Source of the DNA: CAYTZA01 sp964442365
GTDB taxonomy: Bacteria > Patescibacteriota > Minisyncoccia > Phycocordibacterales > DAORIS01
DNA: 59,198 nucleotides
Assembly: GCA_964442365.1 (NCBI GenBank)
Contig: CAYTZA010000002.1
Location: 1 to 59,198, forward strand
Reading direction: 5' to 3'
Below the pieces are notes generated by a model that did not search any database, was not told where the DNA came from, and saw only the letters and a program-made list of their open reading frames with translations. Position numbers and translations under genes: made by a program. Positions 32,565 through 41,242 of this stretch are shown here, one piece after another; within the stretch, counting starts at the first letter, position 1; each line of letters opens with the position of its first letter.

Positions 32565-33065
32565 TTATTTTACTTTAGAATAAAATACAACTTTCATCTC
32601 CATAGCTCGTGTCATAATTCTATCCCCTATTTCACCCCAATCAAAATACTTCTTGTATTCTTTTGGATCAATCAATACGATTTCCATGATTTCACCATCA
32701 GGATCTTCAACAAAATCACCATAGGGTTCAACGATACAAAAACTTCGTATCTGTCTAACAGTTCTCTCTGGCTCGTAGGCATCTTGAAAACCAATAAGTT
32801 CTTGGTGCAAGACTTTCATATTTGTTTCTTCTTTTACTTCCCTAACGATAGCTTCTTCATACGTTTCTCCGGCTTCTATACCTCCTCCAGCTGGTATCCA
32901 ACCAGATTTTGGGTGTTTAACTAATACAAGTTTGTCACCATAAAAACAAAAAGCGTGTACACCCTGTAATACTTTATCGTCCATATCTACATGTGGGTCA
33001 CCTTCTGAGTATATAAAATCAATGGTTCGTCCTAATCGATCTGTGTGTTGAGTTTTAAGTTGCAT
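32565..33065 (-). CDS. Nudix hydrolase
   Basis: 166 aa. The Nudix box is complete: GGIEAGETYEEAIVREVKEE. These enzymes cleave nucleoside diphosphates linked to another group; substrate cannot be told. The start at 33065 (MQLKTQHTDRL) is preferred to an upstream one because the divergent gene starts at 33089. TACCAT lies 7 nt upstream. Confidence 0.9.
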   Translation of the reverse strand: MQLKTQHTDRLGRTIDFIYSEGDPHVDMDDKVLQGVHAFCFYGDKLVLVKHPKSGWIPAGGGIEAGETYEEAIVREVKEETNMKVLHQELIGFQDAYEPERTVRQIRSFCIVEPYGDFVEDPDGEIMEIVLIDPKEYKKYFDWGEIGDRIMTRAMEMKVVFYSKVK

Positions 33066-33088
33066 ATTTCTTATGGTAATATTATTCT

Positions 33089-33487
33089 GTGGAAAATCAA
33101 TCAAATCAAGATCTTAGCGTAAATACTTTGCTAGAGGGTCAAATAACTCAAGCGACAAACCAAACACCAAAACCAGTTTTGCAAAAATTTAAATTAACAA
33201 TTTTAATTTTTAGTATTTGTAGTTATTTTTTATTACCATACCTGTTTATTTTCTTTTTTTTCATGCTAGCATTTAATGATACTGGACAAAGTATTATTTC
33301 GGTGTTTTTTGTATTTATAAAAATAATTGCAATATATCTTTTCCCGTTTATTTTGATGCTCATTGTACCTGCATTGTTTATTGATCTAAAAATGAGAGAG
33401 TCTGGTCTTATAAAGAAAATAGCTGTATTTATCGCTTTAGGATTTATTACTCTTTATGTTGTTTTTAAAATACTAGGTATTGAGTAA
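33089..33487 (+). CDS. hypothetical membrane protein, GTG start
   Basis: 132 aa starting with GTG at 33089. A polar N terminus of about 35 residues is followed by three membrane segments. Family not recognised. TAATAT lies 6 nt before the GTG, matching the leaderless style. It is divergent from the Nudix gene with only 23 bp between the starts, so promoters must overlap. Confidence 0.55.
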   Translation: MENQSNQDLSVNTLLEGQITQATNQTPKPVLQKFKLTILIFSICSYFLLPYLFIFFFFMLAFNDTGQSIISVFFVFIKIIAIYLFPFILMLIVPALFIDLKMRESGLIKKIAVFIALGFITLYVVFKILGIE

Positions 33488-33515
33488 GGATTAATAAAAA
33501 CAGTTCTAATTTGAT

Positions 33516-33563
33516 GTTTGTATATCATACAAACAAAAAAGCCGCTCCATGGTGGAGACAGCT
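33516..33563 (-). terminator. palindrome plus Rho-independent terminator
   Basis: On the minus strand, a stem-loop (33540-33549 with 53-63 of the same block) followed by six T (33535-33540) ends the 33579-33848 gene. A second perfect 8-bp hairpin GTTTGTAT-ATC-ATACAAAC (33516-33534) directly abuts it and may act in the opposite direction for the 33089-33487 gene. Confidence 0.75.
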
Positions 33564-33578
33564 TTGGTTTTGGTGTGT

Positions 33579-33848
33579 TTATGTAGGTACTTTGTAATAT
33601 CCTTGTAACAGTTCGATTTCTTTTTCAGAGAACTCGTATTTGTATCCTACTGTAACAGATGCGAAATAGTTTTCTGAAGTTTCAAGTGTATCAATTACGT
33701 ACATGCCGGTTTTTCCACCATCTCCTACTAATCTTTCTATTGCTTTGGTTTGACGTACTAGATTTTCGAGTTCGGCTCTTTCTTCTTTGTTTAAAGAATA
33801 AAAAACATAGATTCTTCTACGATTTATTTTAACTTCAAAATCACGCAT
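33579..33848 (-). CDS. hypothetical protein, SD-type single gene
   Basis: Not recognised; 89 aa, soluble, mixed alpha/beta pattern. The start at 33848 (MRDFEVKI) has AAAGG 7 nt upstream, next to a short TTCTT/AAGAA hairpin. A terminator-like hairpin lies further up in the leader (33873-33900). It ends with its own terminator. This belongs with the other SD-type single genes. Confidence 0.6.
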   Translation of the reverse strand: MRDFEVKINRRRIYVFYSLNKEERAELENLVRQTKAIERLVGDGGKTGMYVIDTLETSENYFASVTVGYKYEFSEKEIELLQGYYKVPT

Positions 33849-33872
33849 AGCATCACCTTTCTTAAAGAACAA

Positions 33873-33900
33873 AAAACACCTCCACGAGAGATGTCCGATG
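33873..33900 (-). promoter_or_regulatory. possible transcription attenuator in leader
   Basis: On the minus strand ACATCTC-loop-GAGGTGT (one wobble) is followed by six T, about 30 nt before the ATG at 33848. Upstream AAAAAACC could pair with GGTGTTTTTT instead, giving a competing antiterminator (inference). Alternatively it ends an unseen short transcript. Confidence 0.4.
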
Positions 33901-34051
33901 TTTGTTGGTTTTTTATTGAGATACTAACAATACAAATAGAAACAATCTTCGTGTTTACTTAGATTGTTGAGTCGCCAGCTATTTTGTTGAACTGACTTGA
34001 TGTTCATAAATTAATTTTAGTATGTTTTTATTGTTTACGCAAATCACAAAA

Positions 34052-35689
34052 CTATTTCTTTCTAAAAAGCTTGTTTATGAATTTTGTGCCGGATGAGAGT
34101 TTTTTACTTTTTTCTGGAGTGGCGACAGGAGTCTTTTTATTGGAAACATCTTCGTTTTTCATAAGTGGAAAGAGTACAACATCACGAAGATTCTTCTGAC
34201 CAGTAAAGAGAGTTACAAGGCGTTCTATACCCATACCAAAGCCCGTAACCGGTGGCATACCGTGTTCCATGGCTGTGAGATACTCTTCATTGACCTCCAT
34301 AGCTTCAACATCACCCTCTTTCTTTGCTTTAGCCTGATCCTCAAAAGCTTTACGTTGTTTGATTGGGTCTACAAGCTCAGAATATCCCTTCACGATTTCC
34401 CAACCAGATACGAGAAGTTGATAGCTCTCAGCAATACGTGGATCTTCGTCTAGAGTGCGAGCAAGTGGTACAAGATCTGCTGGATAGTGTGTGACAAATA
34501 TTGGTTCTACAAGTGTAGGTCGTATAGTCTTTTTATATATCTCGTCTAGAATATTGGCACGACTACGTTTTTCTAGTTCCTCAACTCGGAGGCCAAATTC
34601 TTTCGCTTGCGCGAGCAAAGTCTTCTTATCTGCAAACATATCGACACCTTTAGTTTTTAGAAGTTCAGCAAAGGTAACTCTCTTAAATGGTTTTGATATA
34701 TCAATATCATGGGCTTTGTCTTCTTTGTCATAAACAGTAAATACAGTTTTGCCTGTGGCTTTAGTCAAAACGTCGCGAAGCATTTCCTCTGTCCACTTCA
34801 TACCTGTTTCGAAGTTTTCATAGGCGCAGTACCATTCGAGCATTTGAAATTCTTGAAGATGACTTGGATCAATACCTTCGTTACGAAAGTTGATTGCAAA
34901 TTCAAAGACACGTTCAAAACCTCCGGCTATAGCCATTTTGAGATCAAGTTCTGGAGCAATACGAAGTGTAAAAGAAGTGTCTAAAGCTCGATGGTGAGTC
35001 TTAAATGTTTCTGCCATAGCACCACCAGCTTGGGGTTGGAGTGTACGTGTTTGTATTTCAAGGAAATCTTTTTTTAAAAGATACTCTCTAAGACCTTGAA
35101 CAATCTTTGAGCGAGTCACGAAACGTTCAAATGTTTCTTTATTTGCGACAAGATCAAGATATCTTTGACGGTAGCGAATCTCTACATCTGAAAGACCGTG
35201 AAATTTGTCTGGTAAAGGTCGTAGTGTTTTACTAAGAAAACTAAAATCAGCACAAAGAAGTGCTAACTTGCCCTGTTTGGTTATAAAGGGTTCACCAGAT
35301 ACACCAATAAAGTCTCCGAGATTTACGAGGGTGATAATCTGAGCAAATTTTTCTGTTCCAAGAACATCTTGTTTGAAACAAATTTGTAATTCTCCTGAAG
35401 CATCTTGAATATTGGCAAAAGCAATCTTACCGTGTTCACGAAAAGCCATAATACGTCCGGCTACAGAGATATTTTTAGTGGCTCCGGCAAAAACCTCGTC
35501 AGCAGAGCGTGGAGTATTTTTTTCTACAAAATCTATCACCTCGCGAGTACTCCGATTACGTTCAAAACGTCCAGCATATGGTTTCCAGCCAGCTTTTTGT
35601 ATATCATTAACCATACCAATACGAACTAATCTTTCATGATGGTCACTCTGCACTTCTGCAGGTTTTTGTGTATTTTCTGTCTTTGCCAT
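34052..35689 (-). CDS. lysS: lysyl-tRNA synthetase, class II
   Basis: 545 aa. The N-terminal OB fold (ISVAGRIMAFREHGKIAFANIQD) and class II motifs, including motif 3 GMGIERLVTLFTG, identify LysRS-II. It is some 40 residues longer than usual, with an Lys/Ser-rich tail ending INKLFRKK. The ATG follows the stop of the four-helix gene by 1 nt, so the two are coupled. This is the charging enzyme for lysine even though a class I LysRS-like tail occurs in the ALDH-like gene. Confidence 0.95.
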   Translation of the reverse strand: MAKTENTQKPAEVQSDHHERLVRIGMVNDIQKAGWKPYAGRFERNRSTREVIDFVEKNTPRSADEVFAGATKNISVAGRIMAFREHGKIAFANIQDASGELQICFKQDVLGTEKFAQIITLVNLGDFIGVSGEPFITKQGKLALLCADFSFLSKTLRPLPDKFHGLSDVEIRYRQRYLDLVANKETFERFVTRSKIVQGLREYLLKKDFLEIQTRTLQPQAGGAMAETFKTHHRALDTSFTLRIAPELDLKMAIAGGFERVFEFAINFRNEGIDPSHLQEFQMLEWYCAYENFETGMKWTEEMLRDVLTKATGKTVFTVYDKEDKAHDIDISKPFKRVTFAELLKTKGVDMFADKKTLLAQAKEFGLRVEELEKRSRANILDEIYKKTIRPTLVEPIFVTHYPADLVPLARTLDEDPRIAESYQLLVSGWEIVKGYSELVDPIKQRKAFEDQAKAKKEGDVEAMEVNEEYLTAMEHGMPPVTGFGMGIERLVTLFTGQKNLRDVVLFPLMKNEDVSNKKTPVATPEKSKKLSSGTKFINKLFRKK

Positions 35690-35690
35690 A

Positions 35691-36092
35691 TTAGTATTTT
35701 CGTATTATGAAGAGTACCGCATAATGCACGATAAGTGCAACAGGAATTGCATACCATGCTGTTGCAAATGCTAAGAGGCTATTTGGAAGTGTTACTAGAG
35801 TATTGAGTCCAAGGATTTGTACACCAAAAGCTACAAGAAGTAAAAGAGAACTAAAAGAAACTGCTCCAAAGTGAAGTACTCTAGAAAAGCCCGAATATGA
35901 ATACGGAGCGGTGATATATTTATTGATTACTATATATCCAAGAATTGTAAAAAGTATAAACCAAGCAAAAAGCGAAAGAGCTCGATGCTCAAGTGTATCT
36001 CTCACGATGGGGATTTCTTTTGTAACTGCGGATATATTAAGAACTGCTCCGGCAATAATACCGGCTATACTAGCGCTTATGATGTGTTGCAT
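35691..36092 (-). CDS. four-helix membrane protein, hypothetical
   Basis: 133 aa with four membrane segments and no recognised motif. The family is unknown; the pattern resembles small DUF2231-like membrane proteins but that is weak. TATACT (36100-36105) lies 7 nt before the ATG, giving a leaderless start for this gene and lysS. Located just after dnaJ. Confidence 0.6.
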   Translation of the reverse strand: MQHIISASIAGIIAGAVLNISAVTKEIPIVRDTLEHRALSLFAWFILFTILGYIVINKYITAPYSYSGFSRVLHFGAVSFSSLLLLVAFGVQILGLNTLVTLPNSLLAFATAWYAIPVALIVHYAVLFIIRKY

Positions 36093-36122
36093 ATCGTACA
36101 GTATACAATATGTCGTAATCTT

Positions 36123-37199
36123 TTATATCCCCTCTTTTTTAAGTTCTTCGATTATACGATGTGCTTCTTTGGAAAGCTTTTTTGGCATATCGATAACAAT
36201 CTGAATAAGTAGATCTCCTCTACCACCACGATCATGCGGAACACCTTTGCCTTTGACTCGGAGTGTCTCTCCAAACGCTATGCCTGCTGGAATAGTAACC
36301 GTAAGCTTACCATCTAGTGTTTCAAGTGGTAATTCTGCTCCAAGAAGAGCTGTAGAGAGCTTTATAGGTACTCTTGTAATTAGATTGTAACCTTCTTTAT
36401 GGAAGTGAGGATTGGCTTTGACATGAAGTTTAAGGTATAGATCTCCAGCTTTTCCTCCAGCAAGAGCTTCTCCTTTGCCTGTAACACGAATCATTTCACC
36501 ATCTTCAACACCGGTTGGTATTTGTATAGTGATTTCTTCATGACCACGAGTAGTTCCTGTGCCTTTACATGTTTTACATGTTACTGAAGGAACTTTTCCT
36601 GTACCATCACAAGTCTCACAAGTACGCACTGAAGCAAATTGTCCAAGAAAAGAACGTTTCATCTCTTGAATTTTTCCTTTACCATCACAGGTCGTACATG
36701 TTTTCATGCTACTTCCAGGCTCACCACGACTTCCCTTACAGTGCGAACATAGAGATGTTTTTGTGAGGTTAATCTTTTTCTCTACTCCAAAAATTGATTC
36801 AGAAAAAGATAACTCTGTGTCTATTGATATATCGCGACCCTTTTTTTCTTGTGTGCGTCCTCTACTTCCACCAAAGAAATCAGAGAACATGTCGCCGATA
36901 TCAAATTCTACACCCTGAGTAAATTGACTAAAGTCAAAACCTCCAAAACCTTGAGATGGATCGAAACCACTAGCTCCACCGCCAGATCCATTGAAGTTTT
37001 TACCATAGGTATCATACTGAGAGCGTTTTTTCTCATCAGAAAGGACACTGTAGGCTTCGTTGGCTTCTTTAAACTTTGTAGCATCTCCATCTTTTTTATC
37101 CGGGTGCAGTTTATGAGCAAGCTTTCTGAAAGCCTTTTTTATATCATCTTGTGAAGCATTGCGATCTACTCCTAGTATTTGGTAGTAATCTCTGGCCAT
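36123..37199 (-). CDS. dnaJ: chaperone DnaJ
   Basis: 358 aa. J domain with HPD (LHPDKKDG), a Gly/Phe region (about 70-110), four CxxCxGxG-type zinc motifs (CSHCKGSRG, CTTCDGKG, CETCDGTG, CKTCKGTG) and C-terminal substrate domains: a full class A DnaJ. It stimulates DnaK ATPase. Starts 3 nt after dnaK. Confidence 0.97.
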   Translation of the reverse strand: MARDYYQILGVDRNASQDDIKKAFRKLAHKLHPDKKDGDATKFKEANEAYSVLSDEKKRSQYDTYGKNFNGSGGGASGFDPSQGFGGFDFSQFTQGVEFDIGDMFSDFFGGSRGRTQEKKGRDISIDTELSFSESIFGVEKKINLTKTSLCSHCKGSRGEPGSSMKTCTTCDGKGKIQEMKRSFLGQFASVRTCETCDGTGKVPSVTCKTCKGTGTTRGHEEITIQIPTGVEDGEMIRVTGKGEALAGGKAGDLYLKLHVKANPHFHKEGYNLITRVPIKLSTALLGAELPLETLDGKLTVTIPAGIAFGETLRVKGKGVPHDRGGRGDLLIQIVIDMPKKLSKEAHRIIEELKKEGI

Positions 37200-37202
37200 A
37201 TA

Positions 37203-39071
37203 TTATTTGGCTTCTGCATCACGTACGTTATCACTTCCAGTTTCTTTGTTTCCGTCAGTTGGTGGTGTTTGACTCTGATTCATGTGCTGTCCGATTTTCT
37301 GTATTTCAGTAGAGAGATCTGCTGTTGCTGTTTTGATAGCGTCTAGGTTATTCTCGTCTTTTACTTTTTTAAGATCAGCTATTTTTGTTTCAACGGTAGC
37401 TTTCAAATCTGCTGGTACTTTGTCTCCAGCATCTTTGAGAGATTTTTCAGATGTATAAACAAGTTGTTCTGCAATATTTTTTGCTTCAGCTATATCACGT
37501 TTTGTCTGATCTTCTGCAGCGTGTATTTCTGCGTCTTTTTGCATCTTCTCAATATCTTCTTTTGATAGACCAGAACTTCCCTGAATAGTGATTGATTGTT
37601 CTTTGTTAGTAGCTTTTTCTTTTGCTTTGACGTTTAGAATACCGTTTGCATCGATATCAAAGGTTACTTCTACTTGAGGCAAACCGCGTGGTGAAGGTGG
37701 AATACCGTCTAGAATAAATCTTCCAAGTGATTTATTGTCAGAAGCCATGGCGCGCTCACCTTGTACCACATGAATTTCTACAGACGTTTGATTGTCAGCA
37801 GCTGTTGAGAATATTTGACTTTTCGAAGCTGGAATCGTCATATTCTTTTCGATAAGTTTCGTAGCTACACCTCCCATAGTTTCAATACCAAGAGAAAGAG
37901 GTATAACATCTAGAAGAAGGATGTCTTTTACATCACCCCGTATAATACCTCCTTGGATAGCGGCACCAAGAGCTACCACTTCGTCAGGGTTAACACTCAT
38001 ATTTGGCTCTTTTTTGAAAAAGTCTTTTACAGCTTTTTGAAGTGCTGGCATACGTGTCTGTCCACCGACAAGAATCACTTCATTGATCTGGTCAATCTTA
38101 AATGGTGAAGCATTCATAGCGCGCTTAGTGATTTCCATAGCACGTTCGATAAACTCTGAAGTTAATTCTTCAAGTTTTGTTCGAGAAAGTGTAACCAAAA
38201 GGTGTTTTGGGCCATCAGAACCCGATGTGATAAATGGAATATTGATTTCTGAAGATACAGCAGTTGAAAGTTCAATCTTTGCTTTTTCAGCAGCTTCATC
38301 AAGACGCTGTACAGCTAGAGGATCTTTCATGAGATCTATACCGTTTTCTTTTTTGAAGGTTTCCGCTAACCAGTTAATGATTTTCTGATCGATATCTTTT
38401 CCTCCAAGGTGAGCATCTCCATCGGTAGACTTTACCTCTACGACATCATCACCTACTTCGAGTACTGAAATATCAAACGTACCACCTCCGAAATCGAATA
38501 CTACGATTTTCTCGTCTTTCTTTTTGTTGAAACCATAAGCAAGAGCGGCCGCTGTTGGTTCGTTGATAATACGCTTCACATCGAGTCCTGCGATTTTGCC
38601 AGCGTCTTTTGTTGCTTGACGTTGTGAGTCGTTGAAATATGCAGGTACTGTAATAACTGCTTCAGTAATCTTTTCTCCAAGACGTGCTTCGGCATCAGCT
38701 TTGAGTTTCTGAAGTATCATGGCTGAAATCTCTTCTGGACGTGACCATGTGTCACCCATTTTTACCTCTATACCACCGTTATTTGATTTACGAGTTTCGA
38801 AAGGAACTGAAGTGCGGTCTTTTTGTACAGCTGGTTCATCAAAGTTGTGACCAATAAATCGTTTAATCTGAAAAACTGTATTTTTCGGATTAGTCACAGC
38901 CTGCCGGCGGGCAAGAAGTCCGGCCAAACGTTCCCCTGTTTTTGATTGTGCCACAATAGAAGGTGTTGTACGCGCACCTTCTGCATTTTCTATGATTTTA
39001 GGTTCACCGAGTTCGATAACTGCGACAGCTGAGTTTGTTGTTCCAAGATCTATACCAATAATTTTAGACAT
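37203..39071 (-). CDS. dnaK: chaperone DnaK (Hsp70)
   Basis: 622 aa, full length. IGIDLGTTNSAVAV, the actin-like ATPase (DAGKIAGLDVKRIINEPTAAALAYG and similar, partial), the linker LLLDVIPLSLGIET and the helical lid ending in a polar tail are present. Located between the small gene 39122-39442 and dnaJ; TATATT lies about 11 nt upstream of the ATG, so it may also have its own promoter. Confidence 0.98.
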   Translation of the reverse strand: MSKIIGIDLGTTNSAVAVIELGEPKIIENAEGARTTPSIVAQSKTGERLAGLLARRQAVTNPKNTVFQIKRFIGHNFDEPAVQKDRTSVPFETRKSNNGGIEVKMGDTWSRPEEISAMILQKLKADAEARLGEKITEAVITVPAYFNDSQRQATKDAGKIAGLDVKRIINEPTAAALAYGFNKKKDEKIVVFDFGGGTFDISVLEVGDDVVEVKSTDGDAHLGGKDIDQKIINWLAETFKKENGIDLMKDPLAVQRLDEAAEKAKIELSTAVSSEINIPFITSGSDGPKHLLVTLSRTKLEELTSEFIERAMEITKRAMNASPFKIDQINEVILVGGQTRMPALQKAVKDFFKKEPNMSVNPDEVVALGAAIQGGIIRGDVKDILLLDVIPLSLGIETMGGVATKLIEKNMTIPASKSQIFSTAADNQTSVEIHVVQGERAMASDNKSLGRFILDGIPPSPRGLPQVEVTFDIDANGILNVKAKEKATNKEQSITIQGSSGLSKEDIEKMQKDAEIHAAEDQTKRDIAEAKNIAEQLVYTSEKSLKDAGDKVPADLKATVETKIADLKKVKDENNLDAIKTATADLSTEIQKIGQHMNQSQTPPTDGNKETGSDNVRDAEAK

Positions 39072-39121
39072 AAATGTGTGTAAATATAATAGTTAATAAC
39101 AATCTACAAAGTAGAAAGAAA

Positions 39122-39442
39122 CTATTGTACACACGGAGGCCGAGCTCCATACCAATTTAAAATATTTTCTGTTTGTGTTGAAAAAAGAGAAACAAAAGGA
39201 GATAGTATTGCACCTCTTGGATTACTGTTTTTTGCAATAGATCCAGAAAGAGCTAAAGTTCCAACACTACCTGGAAGAGCTTGTGTTTTTTTAGCAATAA
39301 CCTTGATGAGTCGAGGTTCGGAATATGTAGTTTGATTACCGTGCTGTTCTACGAGTACTGCAAAAACAAGCAAAGATGTCTCTGTTTCAACAGTTCGGAA
39401 CTGAATACGACGTTTTGTATATATATTAAGCGTTGTGTTCAT
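39122..39442 (-). CDS. hypothetical protein between grpE and dnaK
   Basis: 106 aa, not recognised. It overlaps the end of grpE by 17 bp on the same strand and lies 50 bp before dnaK, so it is probably part of the heat-shock transcript. No membrane segment or motif is seen. It may bind the chaperone machine or be unrelated. Confidence 0.55.
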   Translation of the reverse strand: MNTTLNIYTKRRIQFRTVETETSLLVFAVLVEQHGNQTTYSEPRLIKVIAKKTQALPGSVGTLALSGSIAKNSNPRGAILSPFVSLFSTQTENILNWYGARPPCVQ

Positions 39443-40025
39443 ATTCTCCTACGATTACTCGAGCTGGACGTACTACCTTACCCTGTAGTATATATCCTTT
39501 TTGTATAACTTCAAGAACTTTGTGATCATTTTCTTTTTCAGTCGTTTTTCGATTCTCTATAGCCATATGACGAGAAGGATCAAAGACTTCTCCTATAGCA
39601 CCAAATTCTGTAACTCCACGATCTTTAAGGATTCCCATGAACTGATTATAGATATATTCCACACCGGCTCTCCAGTTTTTATCAACTTTCTCCCAAGCCT
39701 CTTTGTTTCCAAAAGCCATACCAAAACTATCAGCCACACCAAGCATATCTGTTACTATATCTTCCGTCGCAAATTTCATGAACTCTTTTTTAGATTCTTC
39801 GTCTCGTTTACGAATATTCACAAACTCTGCTTGAGCTCTTTGCCAACTATCTAAATATTTTTGTTTTTCAGCTTGTGTTTCTTTGAGTTCAGCACGTAGT
39901 TTTTTAACCTTTTCTTGAAGGTTTTCTTCAGCAACTATATCTTCTTCTAGTTCTATATCTGTCGTATCTGCATCAGTTTCTGTGTCCTGAACGACCTCTT
40001 TTTTATCTTCTGTAGGATCTATCAT
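39426..40025 (-). CDS. grpE: nucleotide exchange factor GrpE
   Basis: 199 aa. An acidic N terminus and coiled coil (about 1-85) are followed by the C-terminal beta domain with GVTEFGAIGEVFDPSRHMAI and the final GKVVRPARVIVGEY. It releases ADP from DnaK. First gene of the chaperone cluster; the promoter at 40035-40063 predicts a leaderless transcript. Confidence 0.95.
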   Translation of the reverse strand: MIDPTEDKKEVVQDTETDADTTDIELEEDIVAEENLQEKVKKLRAELKETQAEKQKYLDSWQRAQAEFVNIRKRDEESKKEFMKFATEDIVTDMLGVADSFGMAFGNKEAWEKVDKNWRAGVEYIYNQFMGILKDRGVTEFGAIGEVFDPSRHMAIENRKTTEKENDHKVLEVIQKGYILQGKVVRPARVIVGEYEHNA

Positions 40026-40034
40026 AAGGACTAT

Positions 40035-40063
40035 ATTTTAACTCCAAAAATACACTTTTGCAA
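40035..40063 (-). promoter_or_regulatory. promoter of grpE, with adjacent palindrome
   Basis: TTGCAA (40058-40063), 17-bp spacer, TAAAAT (40035-40040), 9 nt to the ATG. A 12-bp palindrome AGAATTAATTCT (40063-40074) touches the -35 and could be an operator. No HrcA/CIRCE element (TTAGCACTC-N9-GAGTGCTAA) is present. Confidence 0.75.
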
Positions 40064-40081
40064 GAATTAATTCTAACCAAC

Positions 40082-40103
40082 AAAAAACCCGGCGAGGACC
40101 GGG
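40082..40103 (-). terminator. terminator of the ribosomal-protein operon
   Basis: CCCGG/CCGGG stem followed on the minus strand by six T, just past the rpsI stop. It lies between the operon end and the grpE promoter. Confidence 0.9.
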
Positions 40104-40125
40104 ATTTTGTGTGTGAACTCTGAGA

Positions 40126-40530
40126 TTAACGTTTTGACCACTGAGGGGCTTTGCGAGCCTTTTTGAGACCGAATTTACGACGCTCTTTAGCACGAGGGTC
40201 ACGTTTTAGAAAACCTTCTTTTTTGAGTGGTTTACGAAGTTCGGCATCGTCTTTTACAAGAGCGCGAGTAATAGCATGACGAATAGCTTCTGCTTGTGAG
40301 TGTATACCGCCACCGTTTACTAGGATAGTAATCTTTGATTTAGTACCCTTTCCAACAAGCACAAGACTCTCAGTGACGATTCGCTGTAATTCGGCTGTAG
40401 GGAAATATTCAGTAAAAGTACGGTCATTGATCACAATAGACTGTTTTGTGCTGTCTGAGAGGCGTACGCGGGCTACAGAGGTCTTACGACGTCCGACTGC
40501 TTGAATGTATGTTGTTGCTGTTTCTGACAT
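40126..40530 (-). CDS. rpsI: 30S ribosomal protein S9 (uS9)
   Basis: 134 aa. VGRRKTSVARV near the N terminus, VNGGGIHSQAEAIRHAI in the middle and the conserved C terminus RRKFGLKKARKAPQWSKR, whose final Arg reaches the P site. Last gene of the infA-to-rpsI operon; directly follows rplM. Confidence 0.96.
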   Translation of the reverse strand: MSETATTYIQAVGRRKTSVARVRLSDSTKQSIVINDRTFTEYFPTAELQRIVTESLVLVGKGTKSKITILVNGGGIHSQAEAIRHAITRALVKDDAELRKPLKKEGFLKRDPRAKERRKFGLKKARKAPQWSKR

Positions 40531-40542
40531 ATATAAATCGTA

Positions 40543-40887
40543 TTATTCTTTAATCGTAACGTTCTGTATCATTTTACTGCGAAGCTTGTTTTTAGGAAGC
40601 ATACCGTAAATAGCAATACGAAATACTTCTCCAATACCCTTCTTCTCAATCGTACGTGCCATACCCTCTTCACGAAGACCTCCAGCAAAACCAGAGAAGA
40701 ATTTATATGCTTTTGCGGCAACTTTCTTTTCGCTAAGATTTACTTTACTTGCGTTAATTATTTCAACAGTATTTTCTGAGAGAGTATTGCGAGCAAAAGT
40801 AGGCTGATCTTTTCCAAGTAAAATCTTAGCCGCTTCGCTTGCGATTCTTCCAACCTTTTTATCTTGTGCGTCTAGTGTGTATTTCAT
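40543..40887 (-). CDS. rplM: 50S ribosomal protein L13 (uL13)
   Basis: 114 aa, shorter than the usual 140 or so. The start at 40887 (MKYTLDAQDKKVGRIAS) lies 1 nt after rplQ. It has the VGRIASEAAKILLGKD core, and the GLREEGMARTIEKKGIGEVFRIAIYGMLPKNKL end in parts. The loss is mainly at the N terminus (the W-x-V-D start region). Coupled with rpsI. Confidence 0.94.
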   Translation of the reverse strand: MKYTLDAQDKKVGRIASEAAKILLGKDQPTFARNTLSENTVEIINASKVNLSEKKVAAKAYKFFSGFAGGLREEGMARTIEKKGIGEVFRIAIYGMLPKNKLRSKMIQNVTIKE

Positions 40888-40888
40888 A

Positions 40889-41239
40889 TTATACAAATTC
40901 AATGATTGCCATAGGACTACCATCAGAAAGTCTTCGTGGAAGTTTCATGATGCGTGTGTATCCTCCCTGTCTCTTTTCATATTTAGTAGCAAGAGTTTCT
41001 ACGATTTTTTTAGCACCAGTTTCTGAACGAATAGCACTAACAATATCGCGACGTGCAGAGAGAGTATTCTTTTTACCTTTTGTAACAAGTTTCTCTACAT
41101 ATGGACGAAGTTCTTTTGCTTTTGCTTCAGTGGTAGTGATTCGTTCGTGTAGCACCAAAGAACGCGCCAAAGACTGCATCAGTGCGACACGCTGATTGAG
41201 TTTAAGGCCAAAACTTCGATTACGTTTATGATGCTTCAT
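40889..41239 (-). CDS. rplQ: 50S ribosomal protein L17 (bL17)
   Basis: 116 aa. MKHHKRNRSFGL and the LVLHERITTTEAKAKELRPY segment match L17, which lines the exit tunnel. Follows rpoA by 3 nt, as in most bacteria. Confidence 0.96.
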   Translation of the reverse strand: MKHHKRNRSFGLKLNQRVALMQSLARSLVLHERITTTEAKAKELRPYVEKLVTKGKKNTLSARRDIVSAIRSETGAKKIVETLATKYEKRQGGYTRIMKLPRRLSDGSPMAIIEFV

Positions 41240-41242
41240 ATA

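Noticed and set aside
40041..40080. CIRCE element upstream of grpE
   Set aside because: The sequence TTAGCACTC-N9-GAGTGCTAA is not present; only an AT-rich palindrome is.
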